Origin: Rhodospirillaceae bacterium
Lineage (GTDB): Bacteria; Pseudomonadota; Alphaproteobacteria; Thalassobaculales; Thalassobaculaceae
Reading direction: 5' to 3'
Length of the DNA stretch: 64,000 nt
NCBI GenBank assembly: GCA_018401495.1
Contig: JAGYJX010000005.1
Span: 434,001 to 498,000 of the forward strand
Shown here one piece after another: positions 19,471 through 27,961 of the stretch (positions within the stretch are counted from its first letter, which is position 1; each line of letters starts with the position of its first letter). The notes beneath the pieces are model-generated. The model was not told where the DNA came from and ran no database searches. It saw only the letters and a program-made list of their open reading frames with translations. Both the position numbers and the translations under genes were made by a program.

Positions 19471-20030
19471 ACCCGGCTACCGCCCGAACTCCGGCCGCGC
19501 CATGCCGCGCGGCTTGGGGTCGTAGAAGGGCTGCGACGGTCGCGGCCCCGCCGACGGAGACGACCCCATGACCAAGCTCACTGACACACAAGCCGCCATC
19601 CTCCGCGCCGCCGCCGAGCGCGAGGGCCACATCGTCCTGCCGCTTCCCGGCTCCCTGCGCGGAGGTGCCGCCACCAAGGTGGTGGATACCATGGTCGCCA
19701 AAGGCCTCGTCGAGGAGGTCGATGCCGACCTCCGCAAAGAGGAGCCTGTCTGGCGCGAGACCGGCGACGGACATGGCACCACGCTGGTCGCGACCCGAGC
19801 GGGCTGGCCGCCATCGGCACCGCGCCGGAGAGCGCCGACAGCGCGCCGACGGGCGCCACTGAAGCGCCGGCCGAAGAGCCCACGCCGGACACCCCCACCG
19901 AACCCGGGCCCGCGCCCAAGGCGCGCACGCCGCGCGAGGGCACCAAGCAGGCCAAGCTGATCGAGATGCTCCGCACGGAGGGCGGCGCGACCATCGCCGA
20001 GATCGCCGAAGCGACCGGCTGGCAGCAGCA

Positions 20031-20059
20031 TTATGCCGATGCCGGGATTATGCCGATGT
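20031..20059 (+). repeat. Left terminal inverted repeat of the RIT element
   Basis: 29 bases holding two copies of TTATGCCGAT around GCCGGGA. It is the exact reverse complement of 23341-23369. The two internal copies probably act as recombinase-binding half sites. Confidence 0.85.
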
Positions 20060-20172
20060 AACTGTGTAAGCGTCTGAATACCTTAAGTGTTGCCGCATCG
20101 GGTTCGGCATAATCCTCGGCGCTGCAGGCTGATAACGTCTCCTCTTTCACGTCGAAACGAGGAGATATCACA

Positions 20173-21384
20173 GTGATCGAACCGAAGAAGAAACGGCGCA
20201 AGAACCCGGTCACGGCCCTTTCCAACGGCCTTGAGGAGGATCTGCGGCGGCAGGGATATGCGGCCTCCACGCTCTGGAAGCAGCGCAGGCTGCTCAACGA
20301 CCTGATCGGCTGGTTGCAGGCGCAAGAGCTCGCGATGGGCGATTTGTCCATGGCGCAGGTCGATCGGTTCATGGCTGACCGCCGGGCCGCAGGCGTCCGC
20401 AAGCGGAAGACACGCAAGGCACTGGGTCCCGCTCTCGACCATTTGCGTGGGCTGGGACTGGTGCCCGCGGCCGAAGCCGCAGTGGATGACGATCCCGCCG
20501 GGGCAATCCTGAACCGGTACCGGCAGTTCCTGATCACGGAACGCGGCCTCGCGGATGGTACGACCGATCGGTACGTTGATTGCCTGCGCCCGTTCCTGGT
20601 CCGCAGAATGGCCGCGGGGCAGTTCGATCTCGAGGGGCTGACCCCGGCCGATATCACCTCCTTCGTTCTGGCGTGGTGCCCGCGCCTGAACGCCGGCGTG
20701 GCGAAGCTGACGGTCACGGCGCTTCGGTCGTTCCTCGGCTTCCTGCATCTGGACGGCGTGACGGAACGCTCGCTTGTCCCGGCCGTGCCGAAGGTCCTGC
20801 GTCGCCGACTGGCCGGACTTCCCAAGGGGCTCGGACCTGATCAGGTGCGGCGCCTTCTCGCGGCCTGCGATGCCGATACCGCCGTCGGTTGCCGCGATCT
20901 GGCGATCCTGGCCCTGCTGGTCCGGCTCGGCCTGCGGCGCGGCGAGGTCGCTGGGCTCAGGCTCGACGATATCGACTGGCGCGCGGGCACGATCCGCGTG
21001 CGCGGCAAGGGCAATTGTCACGAGCGGCTCCCGCTTCCGCCGGATGTCGGCCGCCAACTGGCCGAATACCTGCGCCATGCCCGACCGGCGGACGCGCAGG
21101 GGCGGACCGTGTTCGTCCGGCACTTCGCGCCCCATCATGCTCTCGGCGCGAGCCGGGTCAGCGGCATCGTGGCGGATGCCGCCCGGCGCGCGGACCTCGG
21201 GCGCATCCACGCTCATCGCCTGCGCCATACCGTGGCAACGGAACTGTTGCGCGCCGGCGCATCCTTGCCGGAGATCGGGCAGCTCCTGCGTCATCGTCGT
21301 GTCGAGACCACGGCGATCTACGCCAAGGTTGACCGCGACACCCTGCGCCTGATCGCGCGCCCCTGGCCGGAGGGCGCGCTATGA
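20173..21384 (+). CDS. RIT tyrosine recombinase A
   Basis: 403 residues from GTG 20173, with GGAGATAT ten bases upstream. The N-terminal SAM-like DNA-binding part comprises residues 1-190. The catalytic part has the first Arg in GLRRGEVAGLRLDDID, a Lys strand in VRGKGNCHERLPLP, HRLRHTVATELLRAGA (His-x-x-Arg) and HRRVETTAIYAKVD (His, nucleophile Tyr). All expected residues are present. It overlaps the next gene by ATGA, so the three recombinases are translationally coupled. Confidence 0.88.
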   Translation: MIEPKKKRRKNPVTALSNGLEEDLRRQGYAASTLWKQRRLLNDLIGWLQAQELAMGDLSMAQVDRFMADRRAAGVRKRKTRKALGPALDHLRGLGLVPAAEAAVDDDPAGAILNRYRQFLITERGLADGTTDRYVDCLRPFLVRRMAAGQFDLEGLTPADITSFVLAWCPRLNAGVAKLTVTALRSFLGFLHLDGVTERSLVPAVPKVLRRRLAGLPKGLGPDQVRRLLAACDADTAVGCRDLAILALLVRLGLRRGEVAGLRLDDIDWRAGTIRVRGKGNCHERLPLPPDVGRQLAEYLRHARPADAQGRTVFVRHFAPHHALGASRVSGIVADAARRADLGRIHAHRLRHTVATELLRAGASLPEIGQLLRHRRVETTAIYAKVDRDTLRLIARPWPEGAL

Positions 21385-22301
21385 GCCACTTGCGTAATGC
21401 CCTTGCCGATTATCTGACGATGCGGCGCGCCTTCGGCTACAAGATGGACAAGGCCGAGCGGCTTCTCGGCCAGTTCGTGACCTTCGCCGAGGATCGCGGC
21501 GAGACCCATGTCCGGGCCGGGACAGCGCTGGCCTGGGCGACAAAGCCCGCTGGCGCTGATGCGATCTGGACCTCCCGGCGGCTGGCCGAGGTCCGTCTCT
21601 TCGCTCGGCACCTGCGCACGCTCGACCCGAGGACCGAGGTGCCGGCCGACGATCTTCTGCCGGCGCAAATACGCCGCGCAACACCGTATCTCTACACGCC
21701 CCGGGAGATTGCTGCGCTGATGCGGGCCACGGGGAACCTGCGCGGAACACACGTGCAGGCAACCTACCGGACCTTGATCGGTCTGCTGGCGACGACCGGC
21801 ATGCGGATCGGCGAGGCAATCGGCCTCGACCGCGGCGACTTCGACGCGGGCGGAGGCATGGTGACGATCCGGCACGGCAAATTCGACAAGGCCCGCGCCC
21901 TGCCGCTGCACCCGACGACGGTAGCTGCCTTGCAGGACTACCTGCACCGCGACGACCGCCCCTGTCCTGAGGGCCCGCCGGTCCTGCTGATCAGTTCGCG
22001 CGGCAAACGGCTGCGCTACAATACCGTGCAGCCGATCTTCCGGAAACTGCTGCATCACTGCGGCATTGCCCCACGCTCGGCGGCGTGCCGGCCCCGGATC
22101 CACGATCTGAGGCACAGCTTCGCCGTCAGTACCATTATCGACGATTACAGGACAGGCGACCCCGGCTCCCGCCTCGCCATTCTGTCCACCTATCTCGGCC
22201 ATGCCGATCCCGGCGACACCTACTGGTACCTGTCGGCGGCGCCGGAACTTCTGGCACTGGCAGGCGAACGGCTCGAGCGCCATCTGGCGGGTGACGCATG
22301 A
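21381..22301 (+). CDS. RIT tyrosine recombinase B
   Basis: 306 residues. Catalytic words: TTGMRIGEAIGLDRGDFD (Arg), IRHGKFDKARALPLH (Lys), IHDLRHSFAVST (His-x-x-Arg) and YLGHADPGDTYWYL (His, Tyr). The second domain is spaced a little wider than in a typical XerC. Coupled to both neighbours by ATGA overlaps. In RIT elements the middle gene is usually the shortest, as here. Confidence 0.88.
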   Translation: MSHLRNALADYLTMRRAFGYKMDKAERLLGQFVTFAEDRGETHVRAGTALAWATKPAGADAIWTSRRLAEVRLFARHLRTLDPRTEVPADDLLPAQIRRATPYLYTPREIAALMRATGNLRGTHVQATYRTLIGLLATTGMRIGEAIGLDRGDFDAGGGMVTIRHGKFDKARALPLHPTTVAALQDYLHRDDRPCPEGPPVLLISSRGKRLRYNTVQPIFRKLLHHCGIAPRSAACRPRIHDLRHSFAVSTIIDDYRTGDPGSRLAILSTYLGHADPGDTYWYLSAAPELLALAGERLERHLAGDA

Positions 22302-23287
22302 GTGCGCTGGCCACGACCCTGCAGGCGTTCTTCACCGACCGCCTCGTCCGCCAGCGCCAGGTCAGCCCGAACACGGTTCAGGCCTATCGCGATACATTGC
22401 GGCTCCTCCTGATCTTCGCGTCAGAGCAGCACGGAAAGGTGCCGGGAAAGCTCGACATCGACGATCTCGATGCGCCCCTGATCGGCGCTTTCCTCGACCA
22501 TCTGGAGCACGAGCGACAGAACGGCGTGCGCACCCGCAACGCCCGACTGGCCGCGATCCGGTCCCTGTTCCGCTACGCGGCCCTGCGCCATCCCGAACAT
22601 GCCGCCACCATCGAGCGCGTTCTGGCCATTCCGCCGAAGCGCTTCGAACGGCGTCTGGTGACCTGGCTGACCGAGGCGGAGATCGACGCCCTCTTGGCCG
22701 CGCCGGATCGGGCGACCTGGACCGGGCGGCGTGACACGGCGCTGTTCGGCCTCGCCGTCCAGACTGGCCTTCGGGCCTCCGAACTGATCGGGCTCACCTG
22801 CGTCGACGTCCATCTCGGAGCCGGTGCGCATGTAAGCTGCACCGGCAAAGGGCGAAAGCAGCGGATAACGCCGCTCACATCCGGCACTGTTGCCGTGATG
22901 CGGGTCTGGCTGGCCGAGCGGGCCGGTCAGCCAGCAGACCCGCTGTACCCGACACGCACCGGACGCGCTCTCAGCCGCGATGCGCTCGAACGCCGGCTGG
23001 CCGGATACGTCAAGGATGCGGCCAGCCGGTGCCAGTCCCTCGCACGCAAGCGGGTGACCATGCATGTCCTGCGGCATTCCGCGGCCATGCGTCTGCTGCG
23101 CGCCGGCATCGACACCGCGGTGATCGCGCTCTGGCTCGGCCACGAACAGGTTGAGACGACCCAGATCTACCTGCACGCGGACATGCAGATCAAGGAAAGG
23201 GCCCTCGAAAGGACAGCCCCGATCACGACCAAGCCCGGCCGCTTCCGGCCGACAGACAAACTCCTCGCCTTCCTCGAAGCCCTCTGA
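22298..23287 (+). CDS. RIT tyrosine recombinase C
   Basis: 329 residues. The N-terminal core-binding domain is followed by TGLRASELIGLTCVDVHL, SCTGKGRKQRITPL, MHVLRHSAAMRLLRAGID and WLGHEQVETTQIYLHAD, a complete Arg-Lys-His-x-x-Arg-His-Tyr set. The stop is 53 bases before the right terminal repeat. Whether all three enzymes act together or each handles one end cannot be read from the sequence. Confidence 0.88.
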   Translation: MSALATTLQAFFTDRLVRQRQVSPNTVQAYRDTLRLLLIFASEQHGKVPGKLDIDDLDAPLIGAFLDHLEHERQNGVRTRNARLAAIRSLFRYAALRHPEHAATIERVLAIPPKRFERRLVTWLTEAEIDALLAAPDRATWTGRRDTALFGLAVQTGLRASELIGLTCVDVHLGAGAHVSCTGKGRKQRITPLTSGTVAVMRVWLAERAGQPADPLYPTRTGRALSRDALERRLAGYVKDAASRCQSLARKRVTMHVLRHSAAMRLLRAGIDTAVIALWLGHEQVETTQIYLHADMQIKERALERTAPITTKPGRFRPTDKLLAFLEAL

Positions 23288-23340
23288 TTATGCCGACCCC
23301 AACACAACGGTCCCCGCCGGAAACAACGACTTACAGACCT

Positions 23341-23395
23341 ACATCGGCATAATCCCGGCATCGGCATAATGAGATTTATGCCGACATCGGCATAA
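23341..23395 (-). repeat. Right end of the RIT element: terminal repeat plus palindrome
   Basis: 23341-23369 is the exact inverse of the left end. After TGAGAT comes TTATGCCGACATCGGCATAA (23376-23395), a near-perfect palindrome built from the same half site. The left end has no counterpart, so the element is asymmetric. The extra sites could set orientation or allow ordered binding of the three recombinases. Confidence 0.8.
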
Positions 23396-23511
23396 AGCAG
23401 CACACGGTCCGCGGGGCCATCGCCGGCGCGCTCAAGAAGAAGCTCGGGCTCGACGTCAGGTCCGAGAAGATCGCGGGGCGCGGGCGGGTGTACCAAATCG
23501 GCTGACCACGC

Positions 23512-24300
23512 TCACGCGACCATCTCGACCGGCCCGCCCCCGTGGCGGGCCGTCATCGTCTCGGCGAAGGTCCTCCCGTCGCCTTCGAGCACAGCCGTCT
23601 TGCCGGTAAACTCCTGCCAGCGCTTCACGGCGACGTCCACGTAAGCCGGATTGAGCTCGATCGCGTAGCAGCGGCGGCCGGTCATCTCGGCGGCGATGAT
23701 CGTCGTGCCGGAGCCCGAGAAGGGCTCGTAAACACCATCGCCAACTTCCGAGTTGTTCTCGATCGGACGCCTCATGCAGTCGACAGGCTTTTGCGTGCTG
23801 TGGCCCGTCTCCGACTTGCGCGGCTTGTCGATCTGCCAGACCGTGACCTGCTTGCGGTCCCCCGCCCAGTGCCCGGTCTTGCCTTCGCGCACAGCGTACC
23901 AGCACGGCTCGTGCTGCCAGTGGTAATCACCGCGGCTCAAGACAAGCTGGCCCTTGTCCCAGACGATCTGCGAGCGCAGCTTGAACCGCGCGGCGATCAG
24001 GCTGTCGCCGACCACGCCCGCGAACAGGCCGGCATGCCAGACATACGCGACGTCGCCGGGAAACAGCGCCCATGCCTCGCGCCAGTCGGCGCGATCGTCG
24101 TTGAGCACCGTGCCCTTGGCATAGTCGCCCCCCGCGACACCGGCTTCCTCGCGCCAGCTCGGATCATAGGCAACGCCGTAGGGCGGGTCCGTCACCATCA
24201 GGTGCGGCTTCTCGCCGGCGAGGACGGCCGCGACCGTCACGGGGTCGGTCGCGCTGCCACAGGCGATCCGGTGCGTCGACTTAAGCGTCAGCTTGGCCAT
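23512..24300 (-). CDS. DNA methyltransferase (beta-class, DPPY)
   Basis: 262 residues from ATG 24300. Motif IV DPPYGVAYDPS is at residues 38-48 and the AdoMet-binding motif FSGSGTTIIAAE comes late, at about 197-208, so the order is that of beta-class enzymes. CGSATDP near the start is the usual C-G-D-S-T-like turn. It would methylate adenine or N4-cytosine in phage DNA, probably to evade host restriction. It overlaps the next methyltransferase gene by 20 bases. No restriction partner is visible. Confidence 0.85.
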   Translation of the reverse strand: MAKLTLKSTHRIACGSATDPVTVAAVLAGEKPHLMVTDPPYGVAYDPSWREEAGVAGGDYAKGTVLNDDRADWREAWALFPGDVAYVWHAGLFAGVVGDSLIAARFKLRSQIVWDKGQLVLSRGDYHWQHEPCWYAVREGKTGHWAGDRKQVTVWQIDKPRKSETGHSTQKPVDCMRRPIENNSEVGDGVYEPFSGSGTTIIAAEMTGRRCYAIELNPAYVDVAVKRWQEFTGKTAVLEGDGRTFAETMTARHGGGPVEMVA

Positions 24301-25159
24301 CGGTCATCTCGCTGAACGTCCGGCCCGTGGCCTCATGAACGGGCTCGTCGCCGGTGAACAGCAGCCACCGTCGGCAGGTCACATCGACGTATGCGGGATC
24401 GATGTCCATGCCGAAGCAGCGACGTCCCACCTTCTCCGCGGCGATCACCTGCGTTCCGGACCCGCAGAACGGCTCGAACACCAGCTCGCCAGGATCGGTG
24501 AATGCGGCCAACACCTCTTCCACCAGCGCCACGGGGAACACGGCGGGGTGAGACCCCGCCTTCCCGATGCCGCCCTTGTGGCGCATCACCCGGAACACGC
24601 TGTCCGGAATACGGTGGCTTTGGATCGCGTTGCCCGCGCCCGTCTTGGCATGGACATTCCCGTCCGAAGAGCGAAGCCCGCCACCGCTCAGCGTCGCGCC
24701 AGCGTGCTTGCTCTCGATCGTCTTGTGGAGCTTCCGGGCCGCGCGGTTGAAGTGGAACACGAACTCGTGCGACGGCGCGGGGCGACCGTTCCAGTCGCCG
24801 GGCAGCCCCGGCCCCTGATCCCACACATACCAGCCGAACCGCCGCCAGCCCTGAGCGCGCATCCACTCGATCCAGCGCTCCCAATACGGCATCCACTCCC
24901 CGTCGCGATGCACGAGCCCGAGGTTCACCAGCAGCTGCGCGTCGTTGCCGACCGGAGCCGACGCGAACACGCCCTGCAGGAGCGCATCCCAATCGCCGAT
25001 CTTGTCCTTCGCCGCGCCATAGTCGCGCTGCTGCGCGTAGGGCGGCGACGTGAACACGAAGCTCGCGACAGCAGATGCCATCAGCTTCGCCACGTCCTGC
25101 GCGCTCGTGCTGTCGCCACACATCACCCGATGACGCGCCTTCAAGACCAGCATCGCCAT
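24281..25159 (-). CDS. DNA methyltransferase (beta-class, SPPY)
   Basis: 292 residues from ATG 25159. The catalytic motif is SPPY (TSPPYAQQRDYG, residues 37-48), which in this class often means N4-cytosine, and the AdoMet loop is FCGSGTQVIAAE. A long insert (GWRRFGWYVWDQGPGLPGDW) lies between them. Both methyltransferases begin alike (LKARHRVMCGDST here, LKSTHRIACGSAT in the other), so they are diverged sisters with different targets. The gene lies four bases after the ParB stop. Confidence 0.85.
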   Translation of the reverse strand: MAMLVLKARHRVMCGDSTSAQDVAKLMASAVASFVFTSPPYAQQRDYGAAKDKIGDWDALLQGVFASAPVGNDAQLLVNLGLVHRDGEWMPYWERWIEWMRAQGWRRFGWYVWDQGPGLPGDWNGRPAPSHEFVFHFNRAARKLHKTIESKHAGATLSGGGLRSSDGNVHAKTGAGNAIQSHRIPDSVFRVMRHKGGIGKAGSHPAVFPVALVEEVLAAFTDPGELVFEPFCGSGTQVIAAEKVGRRCFGMDIDPAYVDVTCRRWLLFTGDEPVHEATGRTFSEMTDGQADA

Positions 25160-25163
25160 CCCT

Positions 25164-25787
25164 TTAGTCTTCGTCGCAGCCGCACACGCCAGCGCGCTTG
25201 CGCCCTTCCTCGTAGCTGAACTGCTTGCCGCACTCCTCGCACTCGAAGGACGCTCCGAGGAGCCAGACGTCTCCAGGCCGGCTCACCGCTGGTGCGCTCT
25301 CGTCGACATCGGGCACGTCGTCCGGGTCGCCGCTCGCCGGCGCCGGCTCGGCCAGCATGCCGGCGAGGAAGGCGGCGTCGAAGCCCAGGAGATCGGTGTC
25401 GAAGCCCAGATCGTCGAGCGCACCGATCTCGATGCGCAGCAGGTCCTCGTCCCAGCCCGCGTTGAGGGCGAGCTGGTTGTCGGCGATGACGTAGGCGGCT
25501 TTCTGCGCCTGCGACCAGCCGCGCGCGACCATCGCAGGGACCTCTTCGATCCCCAGCCGCTTCGCCGCCAGCACACGACCGTGCCCGGCGATGAGCCCGC
25601 CGGCCTCGTCGACGAGCACCGGGATGGTCCAGCCGAACGCCTCGATCGAGGCCGCGATCTGCGCCACCTGCTCGTCCGAGTGCGTCCGCGCGTTGCGGGC
25701 GTAGGGCACGAGATCGGCCACGCGCCGCCGCTCGACCCGGTCGGCTGGCCACGGCCGGCGGGATGCATTGACGCTCGGATCAGCCAT
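25164..25787 (-). CDS. ParB/Srx-domain phage protein with C-terminal zinc finger
   Basis: 207 residues from ATG 25787 (MADPSVNASRRPW); an ATG five codons upstream is also possible. Residues 20-110 are the ParB nuclease-like fold: VADLVPYARNARTHSDEQVA, GWTIPVLVDEAGGLIAGHGR, ADNQLALNAGWDEDLL. The end contains RPGDVWLLG, the phrase at which fused ParB-methyltransferase proteins continue into the methylase. Here it is replaced by CEECGKQFSYEEG with a Cys-x-x-Cys pair and later CGC. It probably cooperates with the two methyltransferases downstream. Confidence 0.8.
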   Translation of the reverse strand: MADPSVNASRRPWPADRVERRRVADLVPYARNARTHSDEQVAQIAASIEAFGWTIPVLVDEAGGLIAGHGRVLAAKRLGIEEVPAMVARGWSQAQKAAYVIADNQLALNAGWDEDLLRIEIGALDDLGFDTDLLGFDAAFLAGMLAEPAPASGDPDDVPDVDESAPAVSRPGDVWLLGASFECEECGKQFSYEEGRKRAGVCGCDED

Positions 25788-25802
25788 CGAAACCCAACCC
25801 AA

Positions 25803-25970
25803 ATGGAATTTTGCGAACGCGAAAAACGCACAAAACCCGGGCGCGTTCTGCCCGCAGTAATTCTCCAGTAGAAGGAACCATTGAATTCGGAGTTTACTTC
25901 GTTATTTGTCAATAAAGCTCGTCTTATACTTTTTTCTATGGCGTAAGGCAGCTTTTATACTCTTCAGAAG
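25803..25970. other. AT-rich intergenic stretch in front of the ParB-methyltransferase operon
   Basis: 168 bases, clearly richer in A and T than the flanks. On the leftward strand TTGACA occurs at 25907-25912, about 105-125 bases before the ParB starts, and could be a -35 element, but no convincing -10 box follows at 17 bases. It is the only gap between the ParB operon and the upstream minor-tail gene, so a promoter is likely here. Confidence 0.35.
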
Positions 25971-26558
25971 TCATGTCAGGAGAGAACGGCTCACCTCATG
26001 CTCCAGCCTCGGCAGCAGCTGCGCGCCGATGACTCGCCTCCACGCCGCCGCGGTCTCTCCCGTGACCATCTGCTCGGGGATCACGACGCCGGAGTCGACC
26101 ACCTCGATTCTGCCGCCCCACGTCGGCGCCTCGACGTTCTCGAAGACGTGACCGCCCATCCGCAGCGCCTTCCTGTTCGGGAACAGCCCGCCGCGCGTGA
26201 ACTTGCCGGGGAACATCGTCGCCCGCCCGAACGGGCGAGCGCGAACGCCCCTGCGGAACTCGACGGGACGAAAGTACTTCAGCGCGATGTCGCCGCCGCG
26301 CGTGGTCAGGCTGTGGCACGCCGCTTGCGCCAGCGTGCCGCGCTGCACGGCCTTGCGCTCCTCGACGGCGCGCACGATCACGGCCCGCCTGAGGCCGGTC
26401 TGCTTCGTCAGCGCCCGCACGACCTGCGTGCGCGCCTTGGCGCCCGTGTGGTTCACGGCACGGGCGAAGGCGATCTTCGTCCCACCCTCGCCGAGCGCGC
26501 CGATCTGGTTGCCGAAGCGCGCAAGAGCTTGCTCGCCCAGAGAAATCTGGATCTGCAT
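25971..26558 (-). CDS. Minor tail protein Z-like
   Basis: 195 residues from ATG 26558 (MQIQISLGEQALARFGNQIG); the frame extends 14 codons upstream without family character. The words AFARAVNHTGAKARTQVVRA, LTKQTGLRRAVIVRA and FPGKFTRGGLFPN are those of lambda gpZ-type proteins, which help join tail to head. It lies in the replication/methylation block, far from the other virion genes. The frame is clean. Confidence 0.65.
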   Translation of the reverse strand: MQIQISLGEQALARFGNQIGALGEGGTKIAFARAVNHTGAKARTQVVRALTKQTGLRRAVIVRAVEERKAVQRGTLAQAACHSLTTRGGDIALKYFRPVEFRRGVRARPFGRATMFPGKFTRGGLFPNRKALRMGGHVFENVEAPTWGGRIEVVDSGVVIPEQMVTGETAAAWRRVIGAQLLPRLEHEVSRSLLT

Positions 26559-26695
26559 GCGCTCGTCCTCGCGTCTGTCCGATCGCCACTCTCGGCTCAC
26601 TCACGAGCCCTGCGAGAGGATAGCCAAAAACCTAGCCTGATCCGCCGTTTATGTCCGTTCGAAAAGTGTCCGGCGGACACCTTCCTCGCTGTCAC

Positions 26696-27130
26696 TCAAT
26701 GCTTCGACGCTCCCGCCAGCTCGATTACTTTGCGCTTCGAATAGCTGCGGTTGAGCCGCCGACCGTTAAGCCGGAATGCGATGACGCACAGCGCGTAGAG
26801 CCAGTGCTCGTGGGCGGCGGAGCGCTGCAAGCCGACCGTCCAGCAGATCGTTTTCCAACGCTCGCCGTGTGCACGCAGCCAGATGATCTTGCTGTCGGTC
26901 GGATCGAGTCCCACCGTCCAGCTCAGCGTTTCCTCCATCCGGCTAATGGCCGCAGGCGACGGCAGCACGCGCATCGGTTTCGGTTCCTGTCCGACCTTGT
27001 CGGCGAAACTATGAATGATCTCCGGCCAGGTGCTGAAATAGCCCTGCCGTCGGGGTTCGGGCAGGCGCTTGAGCACGAAGGCCGCTTCCGCCAGACGTTC
27101 CTCGACGAGGCTTGGTGTCCACTCAGTCAT
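26696..27130 (-). CDS. DUF6362-like phage protein
   Basis: 144 residues. The start MTEWTPSLVEERLAEAAFVL, the phrase RRQGYFSTWPEIIHSFADKV and the later WLRAHGERWKTICWTVGLQR fit a small family found in the replication region of alphaproteobacterial phages (DUF6362, from memory). The last part looks like a helix-turn-helix, so it may regulate transcription. It overlaps the following upstream gene by four bases. Confidence 0.6.
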   Translation of the reverse strand: MTEWTPSLVEERLAEAAFVLKRLPEPRRQGYFSTWPEIIHSFADKVGQEPKPMRVLPSPAAISRMEETLSWTVGLDPTDSKIIWLRAHGERWKTICWTVGLQRSAAHEHWLYALCVIAFRLNGRRLNRSYSKRKVIELAGASKH

Positions 27131-27324
27131 CGACGTGCCTCCTTCGACTGATCGCGATCGCCGTAGAGCTTCTCGCCGAGTTGGCGGATTAGTTCTCGTT
27201 CGGGCCAGGTCAGACGGTCATCATCGAGAGAGACCGCGAGGACACGCTGATCGCGCCAACCTTCACGCTTGACCTGTTCGGGATCTCGGCGATGGCCGCC
27301 ATAGCCTCGTGGTGCCCACCTCAC
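27127..27324 (-). CDS. Small conserved phage protein
   Basis: 65 residues, MRWAPRGYGGHRRDPEQVKR, GWRDQRVLAVSLDD and LTWPERELIRQLGEKLYG. Basic N terminus and acidic-helical end. No domain recognised. It overlaps both neighbours by four bases, so it is part of the resolvase-DUF6362 operon. Confidence 0.6.
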   Translation of the reverse strand: MRWAPRGYGGHRRDPEQVKREGWRDQRVLAVSLDDDRLTWPERELIRQLGEKLYGDRDQSKEARR

Positions 27325-27842
27325 AGCACACCTCCCCGGGTCTCCATCGCCCAGAGCAGGATGGCGATCGCATCGGCCTCGTTGTCGTCGGCGGGCGAGA
27401 AGCCCCGGGCGCGAACGGCAGCCATGACGGTGGCCTTATCAGCGTTGCCCTTGGCGGCGACGTGCCGCTTGATGGTGCCGACGGGAACACCCTGATAGGC
27501 GATTTCCCGCTGCTCGCACCAGGCGGTCAGCGTTGCCAGGAGGCCGCCGTAGAGATGCGCGGCGTCGGTTCCGGCATGCCGACGGACCTCCTCAAACCAG
27601 ATGGCGGCGACGGGCCCCGACAACCGGTCGATCTCGGTCAGCCAGTTCGCGAAGCGCAGATAGCGCATGCCGCCGCCGTCGTAGCGCCCGGGCCTGAAGC
27701 TTGCGGTTCCGCTGGTGATGAGCCCCTCCGGCGTACGCAGGGCCCAGCCGGTCGTGGTGCCGAGATCGAGTGCCAGGATGCAGCGATGGACGCTGCTGGT
27801 GGCTGCGACAGGCGTAGCAGCTGTGCGGTGCGGTAGGTCCAT
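27321..27842 (-). CDS. RuvC-like Holliday-junction resolvase
   Basis: 173 residues from ATG 27842; the frame continues upstream into the repeat-rich noncoding stretch, so the internal start is chosen (GGAGG lies eight bases before it). The RNase H-like catalytic acids are visible: CILALDLGTTTGWA (Asp26), AIWFEEVRRHAG (Glu84/85) and DDNEADAIAILLW (Asp153/157). The size is like RuvC. It would resolve recombination or replication intermediates before packaging. Confidence 0.8.
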   Translation of the reverse strand: MDLPHRTAATPVAATSSVHRCILALDLGTTTGWALRTPEGLITSGTASFRPGRYDGGGMRYLRFANWLTEIDRLSGPVAAIWFEEVRRHAGTDAAHLYGGLLATLTAWCEQREIAYQGVPVGTIKRHVAAKGNADKATVMAAVRARGFSPADDNEADAIAILLWAMETRGGVL

Positions 27843-27961
27843 GACGACCTCCTTATCGATGGGACGGCCGGGGCGACGCGACAGCCTGATGAGGGCGGTC
27901 TGCTCGCCCAGACCCGGATCGCGGGGTCTGGTCATGGCTTGGGCATCGGGGGTGCCCGACA

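Larger units (their letters stand above)
20031..23395. mobile_element. RIT element (three tyrosine recombinases)
   Basis: A 3365-bp insertion in the DUF3489 gene. It has perfect 29-bp inverted ends (20031-20059 and 23341-23369, starting TTATGCCGATGCC), three overlapping recombinase genes, and an extra 20-bp palindrome at the right edge (23376-23395). AGCAGCA occurs directly on both sides (20024-20030 and 23396-23402), although the site is itself a GCA repeat. Recombinase-in-trio elements with this architecture are known from many Proteobacteria. All three genes are intact, so the element may be active. Confidence 0.9.
19568..23505 (+). pseudogene. DUF3489 gene split by the RIT element
   Basis: The left part is 19568-20030: MTKLTDTQAAILRAAAEREG, LPGSLRGGAATKVVDTMVAK, then after a one-base slip near 19800 a Pro/Ala/Glu linker and KQAKLIEMLRTEGGATIAEI, AEATGWQQH. 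The right part is 23396-23505: TVRGAIAGALKKKLGLDVRS, EKIAGRGRVYQIG. Removing the element rejoins WQQHTVRGAI in frame. These two halves are the winged-helix repeats of DUF3489 proteins, which are common in alphaproteobacterial phages and have no known function. The copy is inactivated unless the element excises. Confidence 0.8.

Noticed and set aside
20173..23287. Integrase of the prophage
   Set aside because: Three overlapping recombinases inside 29-bp inverted repeats that interrupt a phage gene are a separate RIT element.
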